A stretch of DNA of 64,000 bases, taken from assembly GCA_016177735.1 (NCBI GenBank), contig JACOUS010000003.1, positions 62,001 through 126,000 of the forward strand, written 5' to 3'. The number at the start of each line of letters is the position of its first letter. Within the stretch, counting starts at the first letter, position 1. Made by a program: the position numbers and the translations under genes. The notes under the pieces were generated by a model. The model made no database searches. It was not told the origin of the DNA and was given only the letters and a program-made list of their open reading frames with translations. Positions 46,311 to 53,684 of the stretch are shown piece by piece. Source of the DNA: Ignavibacteriales bacterium (lineage in GTDB: Bacteria; Bacteroidota; Ignavibacteria; Ignavibacteriales; Melioribacteraceae).

Positions 46311-46726
46311 TTCATCGAAGTCATTTGAAGCTTGCTTTTCTCTATCTCCGAGAGTTTTAAAAAGCCTGTTGTAATAATCCCTAATATTGCTTTCGATAAA
46401 AAAAAATCTGCCAGAATTTTTACTTGCAAAGATTCACGTGTCTTCCTAAATATTTCCGGGTTACAATATGAGCCGTTTTCATTCCGTAAAAGAATTGAAA
46501 GTGTTTTTAACATCTCTTCCGATGTAAATGAACCGCTTACTTTGTTTTGCTTTTCCTCCCTCTCATTGCCAAGAAGAGGGACCGAGGGTGAGGTCGAGAG
46601 TTTGCCATAGACAATATCAAGCCATTCTTTTTCGTCAAAGTCAAAATCATCCCACAAGTAATAAGTTTTACCCGCGATCTGATATTGCTTCCTCTCAATC
46701 TTTAATTCGTCTATTTCGTTTTTCAT
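46307..46726 (-). CDS. Tail assembly chaperone (gpG-like), contains an absorbed repeat
   Basis: Start at ATG 46726 after GAGAGA; 139 residues, close to the size of lambda gpG. Contains KQYQIAGKTYYLWDDFDFDE, typical of phage tail chaperones that act on a beta-rich target. The segment LSTSPSVPLLGNEREEKQ is encoded by a copy of the GGGAGAGGG/GAGGGTGAGGTC repeat (46555-46595), so part of the protein derives from a repeat insertion. Near the 3' end the codons GGC-TTT-TTA-AAA-CTC hold a -1 slippery site. Expected to bind the tape measure protein during tail assembly. Confidence 0.72.
   Translation of the reverse strand: MKNEIDELKIERKQYQIAGKTYYLWDDFDFDEKEWLDIVYGKLSTSPSVPLLGNEREEKQNKVSGSFTSEEMLKTLSILLRNENGSYCNPEIFRKTRESLQVKILADFFLSKAILGIITTGFLKLSEIEKSKLQMTSMN
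46355..46361 (-). promoter_or_regulatory. Predicted -1 ribosomal frameshift site (T TTA AAA)
   Basis: In the zero frame the heptamer reads T-TTA-AAA; after slipping one base back both tRNAs can re-pair on TTT-AAA. The -1 frame then stays open for 90 codons to 46083. This is the canonical X-XXY-YYZ form used in tail chaperone genes of many siphophages. Confidence 0.7.
46555..46595. repeat. Repeat family GAGGGTGAGGTC, copy inside a gene
   Basis: CTCCCTCTCATTGCCAAG plus GAGGGACCGAGGGTGAGGTC. It matches the intergenic copy at 61628-61667 and here lies within the chaperone coding sequence in frame. Confidence 0.65.
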
Positions 46727-46754
46727 TTTATTTCTCTCGGTATAACTTTGCATG

Positions 46755-46790
46755 AGCCCGATCCCGATCAACAACATTGGGACGGGTTAA
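46755..46790. repeat. CCCGAT/ATTGGG palindromic repeat
   Basis: AGCCCGATCCCGATCAAC and CATTGGGACGGGTT form an imperfect inverted repeat related to the CCCGAT/ATCGGG hairpin next to the GIY-YIG gene (10652-10675). It fills the gap between two tail genes. Confidence 0.5.
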
Positions 46791-46804
46791 GCGGTTGTTA
46801 TACC

Positions 46805-47200
46805 TTATCCGTTCGTTCCTTCTTTCATCGGGACAACCTTAGCAGCTTTGGCATCTTTCATTGCAATCTTTCCACCGAGGACAATTATTTTAGTTCCAAC
46901 TTCAGTTAGCTCAAATCGGTTGCCAACTAACTCTGCTTCCATTCCAGTAACATTGCATTCATAACCTTCTTCTGTTTGCGGCAATGTACCAATGCACACA
47001 GATGCATAAAGTTTTTGTTCATTGTTTTTCCCAAAGACTCTCAATGCTTTGTTAGTTTTATCAGCCGTAAAAGGAATCTTTAATAAACTTTTAATTGTTG
47101 TTTTTTTACCTGTCCCGTCTTTGCTCTTAGCGGGGTCGGCTGATAGCGCTTCTTCAATGAAAACATCTATCGAAACCGCTTCTGTTTTATCCTTTGCCAT
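46805..47200 (-). CDS. Hypothetical phage tail-region protein
   Basis: 131 residues after GGAG. Charged N terminus (AVSIDVFIEEALSADPAKSK), then a beta-rich domain with LYASVCIGTLPQTEEGYECN. Position between the tube gene and the chaperone pair suggests a minor tail protein or tube-associated factor. No family recognised. Confidence 0.6.
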   Translation of the reverse strand: MAKDKTEAVSIDVFIEEALSADPAKSKDGTGKKTTIKSLLKIPFTADKTNKALRVFGKNNEQKLYASVCIGTLPQTEEGYECNVTGMEAELVGNRFELTEVGTKIIVLGGKIAMKDAKAAKVVPMKEGTNG

Positions 47201-47214
47201 TTTACTTCTCCATT

Positions 47215-47262
47215 CTCGATTATTTTATTCTACATTCTTCATTCTACACTCAACACTCAATA
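47215..47262. repeat. Word-like intergenic repeat (TTCTACATTC / CACTCAA words)
   Basis: TTCTACATTCTTCATTCTAC is followed by ACTCAACACTCAATACCC. Similar words with small changes recur across this gap, just before the ATG of the 47200 gene on the minus strand. Confidence 0.6.
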
Positions 47263-48210
47263 CCCAATTTTAATCGTTCCACCGTTTAAGCCACCGTCAT
47301 CGAGAACACCACCGTAAGCCGCACCAAATTGGAAGTCGTATTCGTACGGTCTAACTTTTCCTTCGTACGCAATTTTTAAAAATGTTTTATCATCGCCGTG
47401 TTCTATCTCTTCTACCGGCGTTAGCGCTCCCGGTGCGCAATCAAGAGCATCATAATTGCTTCCGTTGTTGCCTATCTTGATAATCAATTGCTCGTTGATG
47501 TTTTTATTCAACTGCGCAACTACTTTAGCAACTGTGGCGTTGTTTCCGGTGACTTCAATGTGAACGGTTGTATCTTTTACTCCCGGTTGTCCATCTCCAT
47601 TGTCATCACCTTCACTTTTTATCGAGACCTTTACATCATCTCTTTCGTCAAGGTCAAATAACTCTGTATTTAATGGCGATTGTATTGCAAGAATTTTCGA
47701 TCTGCGTTGTAAACTCCAGTCCTCGCCGCCCGGGTGGGTTATGCCAGCAACTGTTACTGCCGTTGCTGTTGAAGCGGAATCAATCAACGTTTTCATTATA
47801 TCATAATCAGCCGCCCCTTTCAACGCTCCTTTCAAGTATCTCTTTTCAAGATCGAAACCGAACTCAAATGAAAGCCCCAATGATAACGTTGCAGCTGTGA
47901 ATTTAAAAACATCTTCACTGCCGGAAGCAAAGCTCTGCTTCTCCGTCATCATCTGCACATCACAGTTACTGTTGATGTAATCGAAGAACGAGCGGAACAT
48001 TTTTAATGTCGGCTGTTTGCTGTCGAATTCTAATGACGCAAGTTTTTTATTTCTGAAAACTCTGCCGCGCACATCTTTCGAAGTTTTGAAGTCGCTGATT
48101 TTTAGTGTTGCCTTTTCTTTCAAACCAATATAACTTGGATTTACCGGCCCACTTGCTAATGTGCCTTTGTTGCACAACAAAATTGATTTTATTCCCGGGA
48201 TTGATCTCAT
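47257..48210 (-). CDS. Probable major tail tube protein
   Basis: 317 residues after AAGGTG, highly expressed-looking beta-rich chain: SIPGIKSILLCNKGTLASGP at the start, SFASGSEDVFKFTAATLSLG, HIEVTGNNATVAKVV, and a Gly-rich end (GAAYGGVLDDGGLNGGTIKI). Position right after gp37 (tail terminator) and before the chaperone pair is the standard place for the tube protein. No sheath gene is present, which supports a non-contractile tail. The identity is inferred mainly from gene order. Confidence 0.65.
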   Translation of the reverse strand: MRSIPGIKSILLCNKGTLASGPVNPSYIGLKEKATLKISDFKTSKDVRGRVFRNKKLASLEFDSKQPTLKMFRSFFDYINSNCDVQMMTEKQSFASGSEDVFKFTAATLSLGLSFEFGFDLEKRYLKGALKGAADYDIMKTLIDSASTATAVTVAGITHPGGEDWSLQRRSKILAIQSPLNTELFDLDERDDVKVSIKSEGDDNGDGQPGVKDTTVHIEVTGNNATVAKVVAQLNKNINEQLIIKIGNNGSNYDALDCAPGALTPVEEIEHGDDKTFLKIAYEGKVRPYEYDFQFGAAYGGVLDDGGLNGGTIKIGY

Positions 48211-48219
48211 TGTATCACC

Positions 48220-48717
48220 TTATTTATTTCTAAAACTTTCTTCTACAAAATCAACCGGTACTGCCATCGTTACAAGATACTTCCACACATAATCTTGTTC
48301 CTCGGCAAGTTCGTCTCGTACCGGGTAAACTTTATTTTCATAACTCGGCAGATGATTGAATATTTCGATGCCGGTAAGTGCATTCACAACAAAGTCAACA
48401 TACTCTGCCGGCATCATCACATTGAATTTTTCTGAAGGTTGGATCGGATTATCGATGAACCGAATTATCGGCGCAACATTAATAAGCATTATTCGTTTCA
48501 TCTGGACAACACTGCTATTAGTGGCACGTTCATAAGTAGAGCCGCCGTAGAGCAATCCTAAAACTCCGCGCGGAAGTTTTAATTTGTAGCCGTCAAGAGT
48601 AGTTAATCTTTCAATACCAACTTTATCTTGTTGTTCCAATTGTTCCAACGCCGGAAGAAGAACGTCCTCAAAAACTTTTATCGCTTCTCTTATATTCTCG
48701 ATTTTCACTTCGCCCAT
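48220..48717 (-). CDS. Mu gp37-like protein (probable tail terminator)
   Basis: 165 residues: IREAIKVFEDVLLPALEQLE at the N terminus, then RATNSSVVQMKRIMLINVA and YVWKYLVTMAVPVDFVEESF. Length and position (after gp36 and the lysis genes, before the tube) match gp37/DUF1834 of Mu-like phages, which caps the tail. The assignment rests on gene order and general pattern. Confidence 0.6.
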   Translation of the reverse strand: MGEVKIENIREAIKVFEDVLLPALEQLEQQDKVGIERLTTLDGYKLKLPRGVLGLLYGGSTYERATNSSVVQMKRIMLINVAPIIRFIDNPIQPSEKFNVMMPAEYVDFVVNALTGIEIFNHLPSYENKVYPVRDELAEEQDYVWKYLVTMAVPVDFVEESFRNK

Positions 48718-48721
48718 TACT

Positions 48722-48785
48722 CTGTGCCCTTTGATCTATGCTCAATGCTCTTTGCTTTTTTACTCATTACTCTACGTTCGTCACG
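48722..48785. repeat. Word-like intergenic repeat (ATGCTCAATGCTC words)
   Basis: GATCTATGCTCAATGCTC and TACTCATTACTCTACGTTCG fill the gap between the holin-like gene and gp37 with slightly varied short words. Confidence 0.6.
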
Positions 48786-49221
48786 CTGCACTATTTTTCG
48801 GTACTTTTAATTTCAGGAACACAAGCAAATCCGAGATGAAGCCCCACGTTGAAAGACCGTTTGCCATAAACGTTGCAGCCAGACCGTAAATCAAGATGTA
48901 GTACCATTTAACCATCGCAAATATTCCAAACCCTAACAGTAATCCGGTACCGCTCAGAATGAAACTGACAATTGCACTCATAACTATTGTTGCAGCGCCG
49001 GCTGTTTTAATTATTTTTTTTGCATACGATGTGAAAAACAAAACTGCTGCAGATAGACCGCTTAACGAAGTGAACATATCGGATAAATCAACCGGTGACG
49101 GCTGATCGATCTGCTGTACTACTTCGTCTGCAGCTTGTGCAATTGACAACGGTGGTAATAAGAACAAACCGATTGCCGCTGCAATTAAAAAAAATGCGGG
49201 TGGAAAAATTTTCTTTTTCAT
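48781..49221 (-). CDS. Holin-like membrane protein
   Basis: 146 residues after GAGGAG. A signal-like segment (~8-28) is followed by three further hydrophobic helices (LSGLSAAVLFFTSYAK, AATIVMSAIVSFILSGTGLL, IFAMVKWYYILIYGLAATFM) and a short basic tail. Size, topology and placement with the M15 endolysin suggest a holin. No specific holin family is recognised. Confidence 0.6.
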   Translation of the reverse strand: MKKKIFPPAFFLIAAAIGLFLLPPLSIAQAADEVVQQIDQPSPVDLSDMFTSLSGLSAAVLFFTSYAKKIIKTAGAATIVMSAIVSFILSGTGLLLGFGIFAMVKWYYILIYGLAATFMANGLSTWGFISDLLVFLKLKVPKNSAA

Positions 49222-49248
49222 TTTTTTTTGCTCCTCTTTGTTATTGAA

Positions 49249-49896
49249 TTATAATTCATAACTGATTCCGATACCGGCATACACATCAAATGTTTTTGTA
49301 AAGGCTCCGACTCCAAACGATACGTTCGGACTAATCTTGAATCGCTCAAAAAAACTTTTCTTTCTTTCAACAATTTCTTTGTTGTTAATTTTTATCGTTG
49401 TCTCTTCCTTTTTGTTGAAAGATTTATGATTAATAACCAGGAGTTGCACAACTTCGGGCAGCGGTTTATTACTAAGAACCGCTGTGTGAACACTGATACT
49501 GTCAATCACAAATCCGGATGAATCTCTCGTCACAAAGTTTGTGTCCATATCACTCACATACGCATATCTTGAATCTGATCCTATGGAATCAGATTGAACA
49601 ACGTCAAGGTCTCGATCTTGCTTTTCGCCCCCTAAGTTAGGTAGATGTGGTGTCTGGAATTTGACCAACAGATTTTTATAGACTGCATCAAGAGAATCAG
49701 CTAATATTTTTTTTATTTTTCCAACATGAACTGCCGTAAAAGTATTTTGCCTAACAGTAATTTTAGTTGTAGTTGTCTCTGTTGTATCTGATTCTGTGTT
49801 GGCAACTTCATACTTACTCGTACATTCTCGCGTTAAGAAAAAAGTAAATAAAGCCGTTATAACAATTGCAATTAATATTTTGTTACTGTCTTTCAC
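49249..49896 (-). CDS. Membrane-anchored phage protein, possible spanin-like component
   Basis: Starts with GTG at 49896 after GAGGA. 215 residues with a single N-terminal transmembrane helix (LIAIVITALFTFFLTRECTS), a helical middle (VGKIKKILADSLDAVYKNLL) and a C-terminal beta-hairpin region ending GAFTKTFDVYAGIGISYEL, which resembles an outer-membrane strand. An inner-membrane anchor, periplasmic linker and outer-membrane-facing end, lying between holin-like and endolysin genes, would suit a unimolecular spanin, but this is speculative. Confidence 0.55.
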   Translation of the reverse strand: MKDSNKILIAIVITALFTFFLTRECTSKYEVANTESDTTETTTTKITVRQNTFTAVHVGKIKKILADSLDAVYKNLLVKFQTPHLPNLGGEKQDRDLDVVQSDSIGSDSRYAYVSDMDTNFVTRDSSGFVIDSISVHTAVLSNKPLPEVVQLLVINHKSFNKKEETTIKINNKEIVERKKSFFERFKISPNVSFGVGAFTKTFDVYAGIGISYEL

Positions 49897-49904
49897 TCTT
49901 TGTC

Positions 49905-49965
49905 CTCTGCTATTTGCTTTTCACTCTTCACTCTACATTCATCACTCTGCACTCTTTGCACTATC
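49905..49965. repeat. Word-like intergenic repeat (CACTCTTCACTCTACATTC words)
   Basis: TTTTCACTCTTCACTCTACA then TTCATCACTCTGCACTCTTT: repeats of CACTCT with small changes before the GTG of the 49896 gene. Confidence 0.65.
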
Positions 49966-50395
49966 CTTTGAACAAATAAATTCCGTTGTGACTGATGTTC
50001 CGGAAATCTATATGCACCCAGCTAACATCCAATTCCATCGCACAGATTTCGTTAAACGGGAATTCGTTCTGATGAGCGATAATATACTTTCTCACTTCGT
50101 CTGCACTCATTTCCCTAACATTGAAATCAACTGCTCTTCCGAAGCGGTGCTGTGAATAGTCTGCGCCGGTTTTGTCCGCCGGTCTTCTTAATCCGCGAGA
50201 ATCATAAGGTCCGCCAACATGCCAATTATTAATCGTGATCGGCTTATTGAAGTGCTCTCGAATTCCGTCGATTGTTTTTAGTAAGCGTACATCGAAGAAC
50301 ATCAACGCGCTTTCGCCGAACGTTGCGAAGGTCTCTTTATCAACAAGTTCTCTTGTCAAAAAATGTTTTGGTTTATAGAATTCTCTCATCGTCAT
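49961..50395 (-). CDS. M15-family peptidase endolysin
   Basis: 144 residues. Contains SQHRFGRAVDFNVREMSADE (Zn ligands His and Asp) and VSWVHIDFRNIS (third ligand His), the peptidase M15A pattern of phage endolysins that cut peptidoglycan stem peptides. PITINNWHVGGPYDSRGLR precedes the catalytic part. The ATG at 50395 or the ATG at 50389, which is better spaced from AGGA, may be used. It overlaps the upstream gene and lies next to the holin-like gene. Confidence 0.88.
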   Translation of the reverse strand: MTMREFYKPKHFLTRELVDKETFATFGESALMFFDVRLLKTIDGIREHFNKPITINNWHVGGPYDSRGLRRPADKTGADYSQHRFGRAVDFNVREMSADEVRKYIIAHQNEFPFNEICAMELDVSWVHIDFRNISHNGIYLFKG

Positions 50396-50564
50396 TTCCT
50401 TTATCTATTTCTTTCAGCAGATTAATCCTCAATTCGATCTGCGTTTTCAAATCGCTCAGTTCTTTAATCGATTCTTCATTGCTTAACCGATCCGATTCAA
50501 ATATTTTGTCAACCGTTACTAACGCATCTTTGTAAAGCCTATCCTTGACACTTCCTTTCGTCAT
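50373..50564 (-). CDS. Small coiled-coil phage protein
   Basis: 63 residues, one long amphipathic helix (EESIKELSDLKTQIELRINL). Overlaps the endolysin gene by 23 bases and starts two bases after the previous stop, so it belongs to the same tightly packed run. Function unknown. Confidence 0.6.
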   Translation of the reverse strand: MTKGSVKDRLYKDALVTVDKIFESDRLSNEESIKELSDLKTQIELRINLLKEIDKGNDDERIL

Positions 50565-50566
50565 GA

Positions 50567-50734
50567 TTAATTATCCAGCTGTTCGTCATCGATTGTAACG
50601 AACCTTTCTTTCGTCTTTTGATTTAACGCTTCGGCAATCTTTTCAGCGATTCCTTTTCTTGCTTCTTCTTTTTTCAAATCGGCATCGCAAAATTGAATTA
50701 ACACTTTTTCTATTTTTTTAGTATCAACTTTCAT
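50567..50734 (-). CDS. Small hypothetical phage protein
   Basis: Start taken at ATG 50734, one base after the stop codon of the gp36-like gene (TGA-T-ATG); 55 residues, helical and charged (KKIEKVLIQFCDADLKKEEA). An upstream in-frame start would overlap the gp36 gene. No family recognised. Confidence 0.55.
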   Translation of the reverse strand: MKVDTKKIEKVLIQFCDADLKKEEARKGIAEKIAEALNQKTKERFVTIDDEQLDN

Positions 50735-50735
50735 A

Positions 50736-51206
50736 TCAGAACATCTTCCAGAAATTGTCACTAAAGTATCTGTCGCTTGCCGTTTTGTTTACTCTGATTT
50801 CTCCGGAAATCCCTTGCGTATCCGGTGCCGCCGGTTCAAGATCGAGAGTTGTTTCGCCGCGCTGTATTTGTTGTAATTGTTTTGTTGAATCGTTGAAAAT
50901 TTTCTGCTCGCTTTCCGGCATACTGTCGCGCATTCTTCGTTTTTTAATATTGTAAATAACCATGTCATCGCTAATCGATTGAATCGTTGTCGAAGTCTGG
51001 CTTAAAGGAAGTTTATATCTCCCTCGTAGTGAGTCGTTAATTCCTTCTGCAACTTCATTTGCTATTTGACTAAACCTCTCAACAACCGGATCAGCCGGGT
51101 CAGTTAAATCGATTAGATCCTGCTGTCTCGATTCATCATCTAATAGTTGAATGAGAATACGCTGATCAATTTTTTTACTTATGCCGTCAACTGTTGAATA
51201 AGCCAT
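50736..51206 (-). CDS. Mu gp36-like protein (DUF1320)
   Basis: 156 residues. VERFSQIANEVAEGINDSLR and GRYKLPLSQTSTTIQSISDD, then VIYNIKKRRM, match DUF1320, the gp36 protein of Mu-like phages that acts at the head-tail interface. Its ATG overlaps the preceding stop codon (TAATG). The C-terminal ~40 residues are extended and polar. Confidence 0.82.
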   Translation of the reverse strand: MAYSTVDGISKKIDQRILIQLLDDESRQQDLIDLTDPADPVVERFSQIANEVAEGINDSLRGRYKLPLSQTSTTIQSISDDMVIYNIKKRRMRDSMPESEQKIFNDSTKQLQQIQRGETTLDLEPAAPDTQGISGEIRVNKTASDRYFSDNFWKMF

Positions 51207-51397
51207 TAGTCCTTACTCGTGATCTTGTTCTTGTTTATACTCTTATTTTTTTTATAGACTTTGAATATTACTTTGAACGCAAAGGCAACCCGGTGAAAAA
51301 TATTTTCCGCACAAACCGTTTCGAGAACGTTACCAAGATTAATTTTATAATTCTTTGTTGCATATTTCCGGAGTTTCTTTACTAAACCGTTGTTCAT
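51206..51397 (-). CDS. Small basic phage protein
   Basis: 63 residues, very Lys-rich at the C terminus (YKKNKSINKNKITSKD). It has a clear AGAGGA ribosome-binding site and its stop overlaps the ATG of gp36, so it is most likely real and translationally coupled. Possibly a minor virion or DNA-binding protein. A GGAGGT/ACCTCC hairpin lies 20-48 bases before its start. Confidence 0.6.
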   Translation of the reverse strand: MNNGLVKKLRKYATKNYKINLGNVLETVCAENIFHRVAFAFKVIFKVYKKNKSINKNKITSKD

Positions 51398-51691
51398 ATA
51401 TTCCTCTTATAAAACTCGGGAGGTAAACCCGTGTCTTAAACCTCCACACAACTTTTCGGATGTACACAGTTTTTATGTTGCTGTCAGCAGATTTTAACCG
51501 CCTCTTCTTGCAAAACATCAGCACTCGAAGAAGTAACCTTTACTGATTGCATACCCTCAGTTAAAACGAATCCGCTATCTCATTGGGTTTAATATTAGTG
51601 TAGCACAAAGTATTGCACTCACTACATTTTTTTTTTAGAACAGAAAGGTGAGATGAAGAACTTCTCACCTTTTACTTTTTACATTTTATTT
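51398..51691. other. Gap between capsid gene and gp36 group
   Basis: 294 bases. It holds the capsid terminator at the capsid-proximal end, a GGAGGT/ACCTCC inverted repeat (51417-51445) and a 22-codon frame (51484-51552, minus) with a poorly spaced GAGG. No gene of normal size is present. Confidence 0.4.
51644..51673 (-). terminator. Hairpin terminator after the capsid gene
   Basis: Minus-strand transcript: AAAGGTGAG, loop, CTCACCTTT followed by CTGTTCT. A nine-pair stem with a modest T-rich tail 20-45 bases past the capsid stop codon; could attenuate instead of fully stopping the late transcript. Confidence 0.7.
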
Positions 51692-52732
51692 CTACGCGAC
51701 CGTGGCGTAAATGTTTGCATCCGGTTGATGACAAACTGGAAGCGGATCCGATTCAACAATCAGATTCAATCCCGCTGGATCATCTTCTGCTTTGTCCTTT
51801 GAGAAATACTTAGCCATTGTTAAAGGGATTTCTTCGATTGCTGCAAAGTGAATTCTATTATCCGCAGAAGTAGAAGCAAGTATTACAACACCATCTGGAA
51901 TAAATTGTTGTTCATTGCCATCAACGTCAGTATATGTAGCATCATACATGTAATGGACCATCCCGTCTAATTCGGCGGTTTTAATAGCTCCCATTTCTAA
52001 AACCAATTGATCAGTCTTAACATCACCAAGATTGATGTTTTTCTTGTCAAGATATTTTAGAACTTCCTCTGCTTTCAAGAACAATTCAAATGTTGTTGAA
52101 TTATAGAGAACGATGGTTGGCACCTTGCCGCTTGCTTTGTATGCCTTGTTTCTCCATGCACGCAAATTGGCGAGTGGCGTACATGTAGTCGGCGCGTCCC
52201 ACTTATTAGTGCCCGTAAGAGTTGGTTTATTCGCAGATGGCATGCCCATATCAATTGAGAATTGTAAATCTGGTTGAGTTATAGTATAACCACCGGTTAG
52301 TGCTTTCATACACATGAATTCGATTGTCCGGTCTATAATATCTTTCAAGTCTTTTTGTTCAATCGCAACTTTTTTCTTTCTTGCTTCTTCAACTGGATTT
52401 TTCCCGGCACTGCCTGGAACGAAAATTGAATCACCCGCAGCTCTCAATCCAAGATCACTCGGTGTCAAAAACTTTTTTAATCTTATTGATGGGGGTTGGA
52501 TTGTTTGCGATTTCAATCCGGTGTTACTCATCATCTTAGCCGGGTTACCACGCTTTACAAACGGCGCAATTTTCTTGCCGCCAACAATTATATCTACAAG
52601 AACCGAAGTTGTCGGATACTCTGGTTCTCTGCCTTTGAAGATTGTACTTCGGATAAAGCTCGGTACTGAGATCATAGAATTGACAGCTTCAGTAAGAGAC
52701 ACATATCCGAAGGTTGGGATTGTGTTTGACAT
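51692..52732 (-). CDS. Major capsid protein (phage capsid protein E family)
   Basis: 346 residues. IPTFGYVSLTEAVNSMISVP at the N terminus, STIFKGREPEYPTTSVLVDI, GGKKIAPFVKRGNPAKM, and VPTIVLYNSTTFELFLKAEE with DGVVILASTSADNRIHFAA near the C terminus. This is the lambda-E-like HK97-fold capsid family (PF03864). It follows the small decoration protein gene, the same order as lambda D-E. Confidence 0.92.
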   Translation of the reverse strand: MSNTIPTFGYVSLTEAVNSMISVPSFIRSTIFKGREPEYPTTSVLVDIIVGGKKIAPFVKRGNPAKMMSNTGLKSQTIQPPSIRLKKFLTPSDLGLRAAGDSIFVPGSAGKNPVEEARKKKVAIEQKDLKDIIDRTIEFMCMKALTGGYTITQPDLQFSIDMGMPSANKPTLTGTNKWDAPTTCTPLANLRAWRNKAYKASGKVPTIVLYNSTTFELFLKAEEVLKYLDKKNINLGDVKTDQLVLEMGAIKTAELDGMVHYMYDATYTDVDGNEQQFIPDGVVILASTSADNRIHFAAIEEIPLTMAKYFSKDKAEDDPAGLNLIVESDPLPVCHQPDANIYATVA

Positions 52733-52771
52733 TTTGTCCTCGCGATTAATTATTATACTTTATATACTTCG

Positions 52772-53125
52772 TTAAAAAACACTGCCAACGAATATCGGTG
52801 TTCCTTCGAAATCGACTTTTGCCGCAGCATCGAGACCGGTTAATGCCGCTTCATTGAAATGACCGCTTGCATATGCAACCGCTTCAACATCGGCGTTTGT
52901 AGCGTCAACATCTCCGGCAAGAATTAATTTTGCTGTTTCGCTTCCGTCGACGGCTCCGTTATTGTATGTAGTATATTTACCTGAAGCAGTTATCTTACCA
53001 AGCACGGTGCCTTTGCCCAGCACACCGGCTCCCGAAACAATTGTGACCGGCTGGAATACTCTCGGAAACTCGCCTGCTAACAGTTGCACGCTGTTGCTGG
53101 TTTGTGTGTTTACTAATTCTTCCAT
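52772..53125 (-). CDS. Head decoration protein (lambda D-like)
   Basis: 117 residues. FPRVFQPVTIVSGAGVLGKG and GTVLGKITASGKYTTYNNGA followed by SGHFNEAALTG match the HDPD decoration family, whose trimers stabilise expanded capsids. It lies directly before the capsid gene. Confidence 0.87.
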   Translation of the reverse strand: MEELVNTQTSNSVQLLAGEFPRVFQPVTIVSGAGVLGKGTVLGKITASGKYTTYNNGAVDGSETAKLILAGDVDATNADVEAVAYASGHFNEAALTGLDAAAKVDFEGTPIFVGSVF

Positions 53126-53157
53126 CTTGATACCTCGTTAAATAATTATTAAAAATT

Positions 53158-53200
53158 CTTTTTGCTCTTTGTGCTTCGTAACTCGTATTTTGTACTTGTC
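53158..53200. repeat. Word-like intergenic repeat (CTTCGTA / CTCGTA words)
   Basis: GCTCTTTGTGCTTCGTAACT then CGTATTTTGTACTTGTCACT fill the gap between the protease/scaffold and decoration genes. Confidence 0.5.
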
Positions 53201-53684
53201 ACTGCTTCTTCGGGTTAACAAAAGCCGCTATCTCCGCACCAACCTTTTGATACTCGGTAAGACTGTGGTCTCCGGCGTTTCGCGTTGTTGCAAACTCGCT
53301 CATTTCTATTTTATCTGGGAGTTGCTTAAGAGTTCCTTTCAGGAAATCAAAAGCATTGAATTGAATTTTTATTGTGGGGTTCTCTGCCGCCGAGAATTCG
53401 AGTGTTCCTTTTTCTTGTGCGGCAAGAAGAAGGTTGACAACTTTCTCTTTTTCTGCGGGTAGTATTTTTAATTTCATTTCCGGCGATTCGCAGAATGCAA
53501 GAACTTCATTTTTGTTTTTCTCAAGCTGCGCCGAAGAAATTGTTTGAGTTGCGGTCTGCAGTTCTGCTTTCGTTGAGCTTAAATCTGTTACTAACTGTTG
53601 ATTCTCATTTTGTAAAGCTTCAAGTGCCGCTTTCAATTGAGGTTCAATTTGACTAAGATCAAACTTGCTTAAATCGATTTTCAT
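53199..53684 (-). CDS. Nested scaffold protein from internal start (Mu gpZ-like)
   Basis: In the same frame as the protease, GGAG followed by nine bases leads to an ATG at 53684 that would give a 161-residue scaffold (MKIDLSKFDLSQIEPQLKAA). Mu and lambda make their scaffold in the same way from within the protease gene. The internal ribosome-binding site is what supports a separate product. Confidence 0.55.
   Translation of the reverse strand: MKIDLSKFDLSQIEPQLKAALEALQNENQQLVTDLSSTKAELQTATQTISSAQLEKNKNEVLAFCESPEMKLKILPAEKEKVVNLLLAAQEKGTLEFSAAENPTIKIQFNAFDFLKGTLKQLPDKIEMSEFATTRNAGDHSLTEYQKVGAEIAAFVNPKKQ

Noticed and set aside
51484-51552. 22-codon minus-strand ORF between capsid and gp36 group
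   Set aside because: The GAGG is only two bases from the ATG and the sequence shows no recognisable features; kept only as a note.
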